From: Streptomyces sp. Edi2
Lineage (GTDB): Bacteria; Actinomycetota; Actinomycetes; Streptomycetales; Streptomycetaceae
Direction: 5' to 3'
Assembly (NCBI RefSeq): GCF_040253635.1
Contig: NZ_JBEJGX010000003.1
Location: forward strand, 6,845,501 to 6,909,500
Length of the DNA: 64,000 nt
Shown here: one piece after another, positions 32,051 through 40,339 of the stretch
How the letters are laid out: each line of letters begins with the position of its first letter
Position numbering within the stretch: position 1 is the first letter of the stretch
Notes under the pieces: model-generated
Seen by the model: only the letters and a program-made list of their open reading frames with translations
Databases searched by the model: none
Told to the model about the DNA's origin: nothing
Program-made: the position numbers and the translations under genes

Positions 32051-33442
32051 ATGGCGCGCACACGCAACACCCTGCTGGCATCGGTCATCAAGGAAACCGG
32101 CTGGCCACAGACCCAGGTAGCTGCCCACGTCGTGAGGGTTGCCGCTGAGAACGGTGCAGACGAACTGCGCTCGGTGACGCGCTCGCACATCGCTATGTGG
32201 ATCAGCGGGACACGCCCCGAGGGGGTGGCGACCAATATCCTCTGCGAAACGCTGTCGCGCAGACTCGGGCGCGTCATCACGCCGGCACAGATCGGACTCG
32301 CCCCGGCTGAGTCGGCGTCGGTGACGCCCTCGACGTGGGATTTCGACACGGTGGCCGCTCTGGTGAACCTCGGAGACGAAGACAACATGGACATGAACCG
32401 TCGGCACGTGTTGGTGGCTACCGCGTACTCCGCGGTTGGCGCTGCCCTCCCGCCCTCCGGTTGGTGGGAGAAGACCGCGGAGCAAGCACGTACACGGCGG
32501 CCCGCTACCCGCTTCGTCGTCTCCTCCGCACACGTCGACGCAGTGCGCGAGGCCATGCAGTTCTACTCCCGCCAGGACCAGCGCCTCGGTGGGCAAGCCG
32601 GCCGCTCTGCTTTGCTCGCGTACCTCAAGTCCGATGTCACCGACTATCTGAGCAGCCGCTTCACCTCGGAACAGGTACGCCGTGACTTCGCCTCCGCCGC
32701 ATCTGAATTGACCTACCTTGCCGGATGGACGGCATTCGACTCGTCGAACCACGTCAAGGCGCAGAAGGCATTCCGCGTTGCCTTTCACCTGGCAGCCGAG
32801 GCCGACGACGCACCACTCGCCGGCCACATTCTTCGAGCGGCAGCCCACCAAGCGGTCGACCTCAGTCACCCGAAGCGCGCCCTTGAACTCGCGGAAGGAT
32901 CTGTCGGGCGCTCCCGATACCACCTCGCGAGCCCTCGGGAGCGAGCACTGCTCGGCGTGGTCCACGCCCGTGCCCTGGCCGCGGCCAGACGGAAGACCGA
33001 CGCTCTCGCAGCTCTTCGCCTTGCCGAGTCCGATCTCAGCAAGGCGAAGACAGGCGACGAGGAGCCGGCCCGGGTCTTCTTCTTCGCCGAAGCATCCCTC
33101 GCACACGAAACCGCCGCCACGTTGCGCGACCTCGGCGACCTGAAAGGAGCGGAGTCCGAGTTCAAGCGCAGCGTCCGCACCCGCGCGCTGCCCCTCGCTG
33201 CCCGCACGCACGCTGTCACCCTCGGATACCTCGGCGACGTCCAGGTCAGACAGGGCCAGATCGACGAAGCCTGCAAGACGTGGCAGCAAGCCCTGGACAC
33301 CATGAGCGGCATCCAGTCCGGCCGCGCACGAGACGTGGTCGTGCGGATGCGCCAGGCGCTTTCCCCGGTACGCGGGCGAGGAGGATCCGTCGCCGCTGAC
33401 CTGGATCAGCGTGCTCGTGCCATGCTGCGCGGCATAGGCTAG
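32051..33442 (+). CDS. XRE/TPR transcriptional regulator
   Basis: A 463-residue protein. The N-terminal 60 residues form a helix-turn-helix (TLLASVIKETGWPQTQVAAH, SVTRSHIAMWISGTRP). A long TPR-like helical solenoid follows: FRVAFHLAAEADDAPLAGHI, AHQAVDLSHPKRALELAEGS, ALAAARRKTDALAALRLAES and HAVTLGYLGDVQVRQGQIDE. Such regulators are common in Streptomyces and often sit next to small biosynthetic clusters, where the TPR part senses a small signal. It is divergent from the 7-deazaguanine operon, so it is the likely local regulator. Confidence 0.8.
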   Translation: MARTRNTLLASVIKETGWPQTQVAAHVVRVAAENGADELRSVTRSHIAMWISGTRPEGVATNILCETLSRRLGRVITPAQIGLAPAESASVTPSTWDFDTVAALVNLGDEDNMDMNRRHVLVATAYSAVGAALPPSGWWEKTAEQARTRRPATRFVVSSAHVDAVREAMQFYSRQDQRLGGQAGRSALLAYLKSDVTDYLSSRFTSEQVRRDFASAASELTYLAGWTAFDSSNHVKAQKAFRVAFHLAAEADDAPLAGHILRAAAHQAVDLSHPKRALELAEGSVGRSRYHLASPRERALLGVVHARALAAARRKTDALAALRLAESDLSKAKTGDEEPARVFFFAEASLAHETAATLRDLGDLKGAESEFKRSVRTRALPLAARTHAVTLGYLGDVQVRQGQIDEACKTWQQALDTMSGIQSGRARDVVVRMRQALSPVRGRGGSVAADLDQRARAMLRGIG

Positions 33443-33505
33443 CCAAGCCGATACAGCGGGGATCGGCAGCGACAGCCGCCTCCTTGCTGGCTGGGACGAG
33501 TAGGA

Positions 33506-34006
33506 ATGAGGACGTTGATGTCTGGGGCGTTCGAGGTCAAGCCCATTGCGAAAGTGGTGGGAGGCCACACGGTGCCCGCCGACGACTTCCAGGGCGGCGT
33601 AGAGTCGATCATCCGAGTCAACGAGGAATACCCGCTCGAAACGCTCCAGGGTATCGAGGAGTTTTCCCACCTCACCGTCATCTGGCGATTCAGCCTGGCC
33701 TCGCCAGCTGACGTCGAGCTCCACGCACGTAGCCCTCGCGGAGATACGAGGTGGCCCGCCACTGGGACGTTCGTCCACCGAAACCACCGGCGCCCCAACC
33801 AGTTGGCGACGTCCTACCCCCGTCTGCTGGGTGTGGATGGCCGCGACCTGCTCGTGACAGACCTGGACGCGGTTGAGGGCACCCCGATTATCGACATCGG
33901 GCCTTGGTTCCAAGAGATGGGGCCGCGTGGGCAGGTGCGGCAGCCAAGTTGGCCAAACGAGATGCTCGCCGACTACTGGGCACCCGCGAGCGAGCGCGGA
34001 AGGTAG
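33506..34006 (+). CDS. TrmO/TsaA-like SAM-dependent methyltransferase
   Basis: A 166-residue protein. The pattern TLQGIEEFSHLTVIWRFSLA, HARSPRGDTRWPATGTFVHR, NHRRPNQLATSYPRLLGVDG and LLVTDLDAVEGTPIIDIGPW is that of TrmO/TsaA beta-barrel enzymes. These methylate tRNA t6A37 or small molecules. The usual RPNPIG is RPNQLA, a visible change. ATG 33506 or 33518 could be the start. It stands downstream of the XRE gene, and no other member of the pathway is adjacent. Confidence 0.8.
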   Translation: MRTLMSGAFEVKPIAKVVGGHTVPADDFQGGVESIIRVNEEYPLETLQGIEEFSHLTVIWRFSLASPADVELHARSPRGDTRWPATGTFVHRNHRRPNQLATSYPRLLGVDGRDLLVTDLDAVEGTPIIDIGPWFQEMGPRGQVRQPSWPNEMLADYWAPASERGR

Positions 34007-34104
34007 CGAGATCGGGCTTGCTTGGCGCGACTCCAAACGTTCGCCGCCGACCGGAGACGAGGGGCTCATCGAGGCAGCGCGAGACGGCCGCGCGGGGAGC
34101 GCTC

Positions 34105-34362
34105 CTACGAAGAGCGTGGGGCGTCCCGGGGCGGCGGCGTGGCCTGAAGACTTCGAGCGGAGTAGCCGCGTCGGCTTCCGTACGCCGTCACGCTGGTGAG
34201 AGTGACGTACCAGGGCTGACCGCGGTGCACGGCGGTCAGATATCCAGCAGCGACGAGCTGCGCCACGACATGGGGACTGACGTCCAGAATTCTGGCCGAT
34301 TTTCTCGCCGTCACCACCAGACCATTGAAAACCCCATCCCCCTCCGTGCGGTGAGCCTTCAC
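34105..34362 (-). CDS. Small helix-turn-helix protein
   Basis: An 85-residue protein from GTG 34362. LVVTARKSARILDVSPHVVA then QLVAAGYLTAVHRGQPWYVT forms a short HTH like those of excisionases or MerR-type DNA-binding domains. The C-terminal 25 residues are basic and disordered. It overlaps no other gene. The target is unknown. Confidence 0.5.
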   Translation of the reverse strand: MKAHRTEGDGVFNGLVVTARKSARILDVSPHVVAQLVAAGYLTAVHRGQPWYVTLTSVTAYGSRRGYSARSLQATPPPRDAPRSS

Positions 34363-34676
34363 GGGCCAGCCTTCCTACAGCCAAGTCACTGCGGGGTTCT
34401 CTGCCGGGAGACTCACGCGGAGGGGTGCTCGCCCCCGCCAGACCGTCATGAGCAGGGCGCGCCGCCTTGCACGGGATCACAGGATCACTCCGTTGCCGAG
34501 CAGCGTGAGAGTGACGCGGGCCCGGTCGATGACCTCGGCATCTCCGGTACGGGCTCCCCCCCCACGCTGGGCGGCTTTGCCGCTCGGCGCGACACTGCTG
34601 GCCGACCGTGACTGCATGGGCCTGGATGGTCCTGGCGCTCGGCGGGCTTGCGCTCACTGCGCACCGACCTAGCGGC
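34363..34676. other. Intergenic 314 bases without a supported gene
   Basis: Frames here have poor codon bias on both strands. The right side ends in the terminator hairpin of the endonuclease-like gene. I see no promoter or repeat worth naming. Confidence 0.5.
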
Positions 34677-34718
34677 AAGGTTGAGTGCGCGGGTTCCAAA
34701 ACCCGAGCACTCAACCTT
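34677..34718 (-). terminator. Hairpin at the end of the EEP-family gene
   Basis: Perfect 12-bp arms AAGGTTGAGTGC (34677-34688) and GCACTCAACCTT (34707-34718) are joined by an inner 6-bp CGGGTT/AACCCG stem. The hairpin overlaps the TGA of the leftward gene (34711-34713), which should end that transcript. Confidence 0.75.
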
Positions 34719-35721
34719 GGCCCCCAACGGCATCGCTCTGTGAGTTCCGGCCCGTTGGCCCTTCCGCAATCGCGAACTCCCGGGACATCAGGTCAGGGTC
34801 GAGGTCCGTATAGATCGGCAAGTGATCGGCTGCCCGGCTGGCGGCGGCGCTTCGGTTGGTCCCATAGGCGATCAACGCGGGTGCGACGGGGCGGCTGACG
34901 AGGATGAGGTCGATCCGGCGGGAGCCCCAAGGATCGGGGTCCCCCTCGCCGTCAGTCCAGTGGCCGACGGTGGGCTGCCAGGCCACGTCGAGGTGAGCCG
35001 CGGCATCGACCATGTATCCCTTGCGCAGCAGGGCTTCAGCCCCCCGTCGATCGGCCAGCTGTGCACCGCCGATCGTGCCGGGCAGAAGCTGATATTCGAG
35101 GTCGTCGTGGTCCTGGCCGAGGTAGGGCTCGGGATCGTAGTAGTGAAGTTGACCGTCGGGCCCGGCGATGTTGGCGGCGGACAGTCCGTTGAAGTCGCCG
35201 ATGATGGCACCGGGCTTGGCTCCACCGGTCCGGCGGAAGATGCCCTTCAGGCGCAGAGCTTCGTCAGCGCGGAACTGGGGGCGGAAGGGGTCTCCATGGT
35301 AGACGGCCGTGGTGAACGACTCGGCGGCGCCGATGTCGAATGCCGCGGTGGTGACCCCGTGCCAGAAGTCCGGTGCACCGTAAGGGCGGTAACTGCCACG
35401 GATGCAGCTGACGGTTCCGGGCCGCCACAGCTGGGCTGTGTACCAGCCGCGGTGGGCGTTGTTGGCCATTGCGGTGCGTTCCCGGCCACGGTTGTCGATC
35501 GCCGTGGCAGTGAGACCGCAGTCGTCTGCGAGGAGCTGGATGGCCTCGGCAGCTTCCTCATTCCACGTGTCGGGATCGTTCTCCTCGTCGACACGGATTT
35601 CCTGCAGTCCGAGGATGTCCGCGTTGATCTGGCAAATTGTGGTGACCCGGGCTTGCCACTCGGGGGTGCCCCGCTGGTCGAGGCGGAGCTTGTAGGTGTT
35701 CAGGTTCGCTAGACGTATCAA
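34711..35721 (-). CDS. Endonuclease/exonuclease/phosphatase-family protein
   Basis: A 336-residue protein started by TTG 35721, with AAAGGAA 6 bases upstream. LANLNTYKLRL opens the fold, ILGLQEIRVD carries the metal-binding Glu, PGAIIGDFNGLSAANIA the DxN, RRIDLILVSRPV an Asp region and AADHLPIYTDLD the final Asp-His. This is the EEP fold, which cleaves phosphodiester or phosphate bonds on nucleic acids, lipids or small substrates. Substrate unknown. A second, degraded copy lies immediately upstream. Confidence 0.8.
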   Translation of the reverse strand: MIRLANLNTYKLRLDQRGTPEWQARVTTICQINADILGLQEIRVDEENDPDTWNEEAAEAIQLLADDCGLTATAIDNRGRERTAMANNAHRGWYTAQLWRPGTVSCIRGSYRPYGAPDFWHGVTTAAFDIGAAESFTTAVYHGDPFRPQFRADEALRLKGIFRRTGGAKPGAIIGDFNGLSAANIAGPDGQLHYYDPEPYLGQDHDDLEYQLLPGTIGGAQLADRRGAEALLRKGYMVDAAAHLDVAWQPTVGHWTDGEGDPDPWGSRRIDLILVSRPVAPALIAYGTNRSAAASRAADHLPIYTDLDPDLMSREFAIAEGPTGRNSQSDAVGGQG

Positions 35722-35790
35722 GGCCGGTTCCTTTCGTGTGTGGACTGGTGGTATCCGTGACGCGAGTCTGCGGGGGCACGGCTGCGCTGC

Positions 35791-36075
35791 TCATCGGCCA
35801 AAGGCCATGTCGTCCAGCGCGAAATCTGCGGTCACCAGGAGGTGGTCCGACGCCTTCTTGGCCAGCGAGCCGTCGTGGGTGGTGTGCGTGCGGGCCGTGC
35901 AGGCAACGGCGAGGTTTGCGCGAGGGGAGTCGATGCGGCCGGGGCCGAAGGGGTCGGGCTTGCCGTTGTCGTCGATCCAGTGCCCGCGCGGCATCCGGAT
36001 CCACCGTGATGCCCGGCTGCGGCACCCGGGCTCCCATGCTCGGCTGCTGCACCCGGCTTTCGGTCTCCGGCCCAC
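35791..36075 (-). pseudogene. Degraded second copy of the EEP-family gene, C-terminal piece
   Basis: The frame reads GHWIDDNGKPDPFGPGRIDS, then HTTHDGSLAKKASDHLLVTA then DFALDDM. This aligns with the intact neighbour (GHWTDGEGDPDPWGSRRIDL and AADHLPIYTDLD) and keeps the terminal SDHL motif. The first 70 percent, including the metal and catalytic residues, is absent. The ABC-transporter gene ends at its 5' edge. It is a remnant from duplication or from an incoming paralog. Confidence 0.65.
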
Positions 36076-36084
36076 CGCGGCGCC

Positions 36085-38121
36085 TCACCTGCGAGCCCCG
36101 CGGTGCTCGCCGTCACACTGGGGCTCCTCAGAGGTGACCTGGTAGGACAACAACTGCTGGAACAGGCCCGGTTGCTGGGAGAGCTGGTGGTAGGTGCCCT
36201 CCTGCACGACCCTGCCCTCGTCGAGGACCACGATCCGGTCGGCCACGGCGACGTTGGTGATGCGGTGGGTCACCAGCAGCACCACCCGGTCCCGTGCCAG
36301 GTCCCGCAGCCGCTGGAAGATCCGGTACTCCGCTCGCGGGTCCAGGTTCGCGGTCGGCTCGTCGAGGACCAGCAGCCCCGCCTCTTTGAAGAACGCCCTT
36401 GCGAGAGCAATGCGTTGCCACTGGCCACCGCTCAGCTCTTCGCCGTTGAGCCACTCGCGGGCGAGGAGGGTGTCCAACCCGGCAGCAAGCTTGTCGACGA
36501 CTTCGTCGGCGCCGGCAGCCTCGCACGCCTCACGCACGGTCGCATCGCCGCGCGGCGAGGGCTGCCCGAGGGTGACGTTCTCGCGCACGGTCAGGGGCCA
36601 GTGCGCGTAGTCCTGCGGCACCAGGGCCACCTGCTGCCACAGCTCCTGCGGGTCGGCGTCGCCGACAGGGGTGCCGTCCCACAGCACCTGCCCGTCCGTG
36701 GGCAGGTACAGGCCGCTGACCAGCTTCGACAGCGTCGACTTGCCCGAGCCGTTGAAGCCGACCAGGGCGGTGACCTCGCCACGGCGCAGAGTGAGCGAGA
36801 CATCGGACAGCGCGTCGTGGTCCTTGCCCGCATAGCGGTGGGAGACCGCCTTGATCTCGATCTTCTGCGGCGGCTTGGGCCGGTGCGTGCCGCGGCGCAT
36901 GCGGTACCCGCCGGCCTTGTCCAGGAATCCACTCCAGTCGTCCATGTACAGACCCGTGCGCACTGCCCGCGCCCCGATGGCCACCAGGCCGCGGACCGAC
37001 TGCCCCACCGTCTGCAAGGCAAAGACGGCCGTACCGGCGTGCCCGACGCTGATGCGGCTGGTTGCCAGCAGCCACACGACCGCTGCCCACACCAGGGCCG
37101 AGCCCAGCCCTCCGCAGAGCGCGCCGACCAGGGACATGCGCGCCCCCTTGTCGGCTGCGGTCCGGTCCTCGCGGTTGATCCGGGCGACCGTCTGCCGGTA
37201 CCGGCCGGACAGGAAGCCGGCCATGGTGCCGGCGCGGATCTGGTCGGCGGCATCGCGGGTGTAGATGTGCCAGCGCAGCACCGACAGCATCCGGTTGTCG
37301 CCGTTGCTGCGGAGGTTCGCCAGGTAGCGCACGCGTGCGGCGCTGACCTGGGCCAGGGCCTGCGGCAGGCTGGCCGCCACCAAAAGCGGCAGGAGCACCC
37401 AGTGCACCCCCGCCAGCACGACGGCCCCGGCACAGAAGGAGGCCGCCGAGGCGATCAGGTCCTGCCCCTCGTCGATCAGGTCCCCGGTGACCTGCGCTCC
37501 GCGGTCGGCGGCCTCGCGGTCGCGGTTGAAGTCGGGCTCGTCGTAGGCGCACAGCTCCACCTCGGCGCAGCCCGTCAGCAGCATCTGCTCGGCCTCGCGC
37601 GACATCAGCGGGCCGAGCCGGGAGGAGAGCCAGTTGACGGTGATCCCCAGGAGCGCTCGCACGCCGGATGCGCCGGCGAGCAGGACGACCGACGGCCACG
37701 CCTGCAGAAGCCGGTGGTAGACGTCCCCGCTGGTCAGCAGCGCGGTCAGGGTCCCGCTGATCGCGACCAGGCCCAGGGCCTGCATCACACCGGCGACCCC
37801 CTGGCACAGCAGGAGGCCGACGGTCGCTGCCCGGTCGACCCGCCAGGCGAGGGCCAACGACCGGCGCACCAACTGCGGCAGGCGCCTGGCCATGTCGCTC
37901 ATCCGGATCGACCGGCCGGCCGCTTCACGGCTGCCTGTCAGGTCCACGTACCGCATCTGCGACCCCGGATCGGTCGCTTCTGCCGCTGTGCCCGGCTTGG
38001 CTCCAGGGGGGACGTCATTTCCGTTCTGCCATCCGGCAGTTTTCGTGGCGGGCGGAGGCGGCTGAGGGGAGGTGCGCGGCCCCGGGACACGGTCGGCTGA
38101 TGCATCGGTGGGTTCGCTCAT
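36085..38121 (-). CDS. ABC transporter, fused membrane and ATPase domains
   Basis: A 678-residue protein. An 85-residue polar N-terminus is followed by six helices (VGLLLCQGVAGVMQALGLVA, VVLLAGASGVRALLGITVNW, SAASFCAGAVVLAGVHWVLL and more), then the ATPase domain: Walker A VGFNGSGKSTLSKLV, Q-loop VALVPQDYAHWPL, signature LSGGQWQRIALARA, Walker B LLVLDEPTANLDPR, switch LVTHR. It is the MDR/MsbA-like export type. ATG 38121 overlaps the stop of a small upstream frame (ATGA), which suggests a co-translated peptide. Cargo unknown. Confidence 0.9.
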   Translation of the reverse strand: MSEPTDASADRVPGPRTSPQPPPPATKTAGWQNGNDVPPGAKPGTAAEATDPGSQMRYVDLTGSREAAGRSIRMSDMARRLPQLVRRSLALAWRVDRAATVGLLLCQGVAGVMQALGLVAISGTLTALLTSGDVYHRLLQAWPSVVLLAGASGVRALLGITVNWLSSRLGPLMSREAEQMLLTGCAEVELCAYDEPDFNRDREAADRGAQVTGDLIDEGQDLIASAASFCAGAVVLAGVHWVLLPLLVAASLPQALAQVSAARVRYLANLRSNGDNRMLSVLRWHIYTRDAADQIRAGTMAGFLSGRYRQTVARINREDRTAADKGARMSLVGALCGGLGSALVWAAVVWLLATSRISVGHAGTAVFALQTVGQSVRGLVAIGARAVRTGLYMDDWSGFLDKAGGYRMRRGTHRPKPPQKIEIKAVSHRYAGKDHDALSDVSLTLRRGEVTALVGFNGSGKSTLSKLVSGLYLPTDGQVLWDGTPVGDADPQELWQQVALVPQDYAHWPLTVRENVTLGQPSPRGDATVREACEAAGADEVVDKLAAGLDTLLAREWLNGEELSGGQWQRIALARAFFKEAGLLVLDEPTANLDPRAEYRIFQRLRDLARDRVVLLVTHRITNVAVADRIVVLDEGRVVQEGTYHQLSQQPGLFQQLLSYQVTSEEPQCDGEHRGARR

Positions 38122-38249
38122 GCCTCCCACCCCGAATCAGGGCGTGATGAGTGGCGGGCGCTGCGGGCGGCAGCGTCAACAAGGCGCCCCAAGAACCCCA
38201 TGGACAGATGGGGTTCCAGCTGCCGATGTTCGATATCAGTAGGGGGCAT
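38118..38249 (-). CDS. Short peptide frame coupled to the ABC exporter
   Basis: A 43-residue frame from ATG 38249, or 83 residues from ATG 38369. It begins MPPTDIEHRQLEPHLSMGFL and ends SRPDSGWEA, and its TGA overlaps the exporter ATG. The coupling makes translation likely. A peptide before an exporter could be cargo, yet no modification enzyme is nearby and no good ribosome site is visible before either ATG. Confidence 0.4.
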   Translation of the reverse strand: MPPTDIEHRQLEPHLSMGFLGRLVDAAARSARHSSRPDSGWEA

Positions 38250-38659
38250 CACGGGGATGGCAACGGGATGCACGGTTCCTCCAGGGGAGTCACTGATGAG
38301 TACAGGTGCTCTAAGAACGGCCCCGATCGCACCCCCGTAACGGGTGCTTCGGAGGCAAATACTGAACATGAGTTCCCATCGCCGACTCAGACTGTGCGGC
38401 CGTTGACCTGCGCGTGGCTTCGGGTACTCGAACAGGTCGAATCACTCCTTTGAGGTATTGCAGCAACAGGATTGACGGGGTGTGATCTCAGCCGGGCACG
38501 GGTTGCGAGCGCGATCAATCCGCGCTTACCGGCGAGCCGTTCTGGCTCCGTTGAGCGGTTGCTGCGGAGCAGCTGGCCAGCGGGATGAAGTGCCCGCCAC
38601 GCTTCAGCCACGCCTGCGCAACAGCCCGCTGTCGAAGAGTGCGGTGCCTGACGAGTTGA
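38250..38659. other. Intergenic 410 bases without a supported gene
   Basis: A leftward fragment reads RQRAVAQAWLKRGGHFIPLA, which might be a relic, but nothing firm. Lower GC than its neighbours. The exporter promoter is presumably near 38400. Confidence 0.4.
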
Positions 38660-38854
38660 TCAGGGCCAGCCGACGTCCTGTGCCACGAGCCACATGAGGC
38701 CCATCCATCCACTGGCGATCACGACGAAGACCAGGAACAGGAGCATGAATGTCGCGGCACGTATTGGCGGGTCAGGTTCTGGTGGCTTTGGCGGGGTATG
38801 CCCGTGGATGTGCGCCGCGCGTAGGCAATCAGGGCAGTTGGGGTGGTGCGTCAT
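38660..38854 (-). CDS. Small membrane protein with Cys/His head
   Basis: A 64-residue protein. MTHHPNCPDCLRAAHIHGHT gives CxxC with several His residues, a proline segment follows, and AATFMLLFLVFVVIASGW then MGLMWLVAQ is one or two membrane helices. A small metal-binding membrane peptide is likely. It stands alone upstream of the glutamine-synthetase-like gene on the same strand. Function unknown. Confidence 0.5.
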   Translation of the reverse strand: MTHHPNCPDCLRAAHIHGHTPPKPPEPDPPIRAATFMLLFLVFVVIASGWMGLMWLVAQDVGWP

Positions 38855-38911
38855 CGCAGGGTGGTCACCTCGCCATGTCGACGCTGCTCTGCACGGAAGC
38901 CTCCTTGAGGG

Positions 38912-40339
38912 TCATGCGCCGGTGAGCCAGCGGTGGCGTTCGGCGTCGGTGACAATGTGCTGGTGGTGGGAGATCTCCAGCTGCGCGAGGTGGGCGTAGT
39001 GCTCGACGACGCCGGGGCCGAGGGCGTCGCGGACGATGGAGCTGTTGCGGAGGGCCACCTGCGCCTGCTTCAGCGTGCTCGGGAGGGGTGGCCCTCCTTC
39101 CCGGTAGGCGTTGCCTGTCTCTGGCGGTCCGGGGGTGAGCGCGTTGTCGACTCCGTGGTTGATGGCGGCGACGGCTGCAGCGAGCGCGAGGTAGGGGTTG
39201 GCATCCGCCCCGGGGACGCGGATCTCCAGGTGCCGGCCTTCGCCGTGGCCGACGACGCGGATGGCGCAGGTGCGGTTGTCGTAGCCCCAGCTGGCGGTTG
39301 TGGGCGCAAAGGAGTCGGGGACGTAGCGCTTATAGGAGTTGATGTTCGGCGCGTACAGCACCGCCATCTGCGGCAGAGCGTCGAGCACTCCGGCAATGGC
39401 ATGCCGGGCGAGTGGGGACAGGACGCCGTCGGCGCCGGTGATCGCGTTGGCGTCGTCCTTCCACAGCGAGATGTGCAGGTGGAGGCCGTTGCCCACGCCG
39501 GTTGTGGGGGCTGCCATGAAGGTGGGGGTGAGACCTGACCGGCCGCCGATGGCGCGGACGGCGTGTTTGAACGCCAGGTGCCCGTCGCAGGCGGCAAGGG
39601 CCTCGCCGTAGGGGAAGGTCACCTCCACCTGCCCGGGGGCGCTTTCCGTTTTGACCGCCTCGACGGGAAGGCCGGCGCCGGCGAGGGCTGCCTGCAGGCG
39701 GCGGAAGAACCGGTCCGCGGTCGGCGGGTGGTCCAGGGCGTAATCCAGGTTCCCCATGGCCAGGGGCCGCAGATCCTGGTAGCCACGTTCGGCGGCTTCC
39801 TCGGGGGTTCCCTGGTAGACTACGAACTCGCATTCCAGACCAGCCTTGACATGAAGGCCATGGCGGGCCAGGCGGGCCAGCTGTCGGCGCAGCATCTGGC
39901 GCGGGGCCACCTCGACTGGGCTGCCGTCGTGGTCGACGGCGTCGCCGAGGACCAGGGCGGTCTTCGGCATCCACGGAGCGAGGCACAGCGTCGTGAGGGC
40001 AGGGGTGACAGCCAGGTCCTGGTAACCGGTGGCCCATGAGGTCAGGGCGAAGTCGCTGGTGGGGGTCATGTCGACGTCGGTGGCCAATACGTAGGCGCAC
40101 ATGTCCGCCCCGCGCGTGGCGGCGCGGTCGAGGAAGTGCCGCGCGCCGTAGCGTTTGCCCTTGAGCCGGCCCTGTAGGTCGGGGATGGCCAGCATCACCG
40201 TGTCGATCCGTCCAGAGCTGACCAGGTGGTGCAGCTGGTCGAGGGTGAGCTGGCCCGACGCGGCATGCCCCTGTCGTTGCCCCGGAGGCGCGGCCACAGG
40301 GGCATCGGCGCCGTTACCGGAGTTGGCCGAGAACTTCAC
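38912..40339 (-). CDS. Glutamine-synthetase-like gamma-glutamyl ligase
   Basis: A 475-residue protein from GTG 40339, overlapping the permease stop (GTGA). Motifs: LAIPDLQGRLKGKRYGARHF, KAGLECEFVVYQGTP (metal-binding E), PGQVEVTFPYGEAL, GNGLHLHISLWKDDAN (H), NSYKRYVPDSFAPTTASWGY, RTCAIRVVGHGEGRHLEIRV. The order is that of GlnA3/GlnA4-type enzymes, which attach glutamate to polyamines or other amines rather than make glutamine. Adenylylation Tyr and GlnA-specific loop are not clear. With the coupled permease this is probably a uptake-and-ligation pair for an amine. Confidence 0.85.
   Translation of the reverse strand: MKFSANSGNGADAPVAAPPGQRQGHAASGQLTLDQLHHLVSSGRIDTVMLAIPDLQGRLKGKRYGARHFLDRAATRGADMCAYVLATDVDMTPTSDFALTSWATGYQDLAVTPALTTLCLAPWMPKTALVLGDAVDHDGSPVEVAPRQMLRRQLARLARHGLHVKAGLECEFVVYQGTPEEAAERGYQDLRPLAMGNLDYALDHPPTADRFFRRLQAALAGAGLPVEAVKTESAPGQVEVTFPYGEALAACDGHLAFKHAVRAIGGRSGLTPTFMAAPTTGVGNGLHLHISLWKDDANAITGADGVLSPLARHAIAGVLDALPQMAVLYAPNINSYKRYVPDSFAPTTASWGYDNRTCAIRVVGHGEGRHLEIRVPGADANPYLALAAAVAAINHGVDNALTPGPPETGNAYREGGPPLPSTLKQAQVALRNSSIVRDALGPGVVEHYAHLAQLEISHHQHIVTDAERHRWLTGA

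Noticed and set aside
31220..34714. A leftward open frame of more than 1100 codons covering the ATPase-like gene, the XRE/TPR gene and the TrmO-like gene
   Set aside because: Only the first-named gene shows family motifs in this frame. The rest is antisense to two well-supported genes and is an artefact of high GC.
38515..38712. A leftward piece reading AVAQAWLKRGGHFIP as a transposase relic
   Set aside because: Too short and no neighbouring IS ends.
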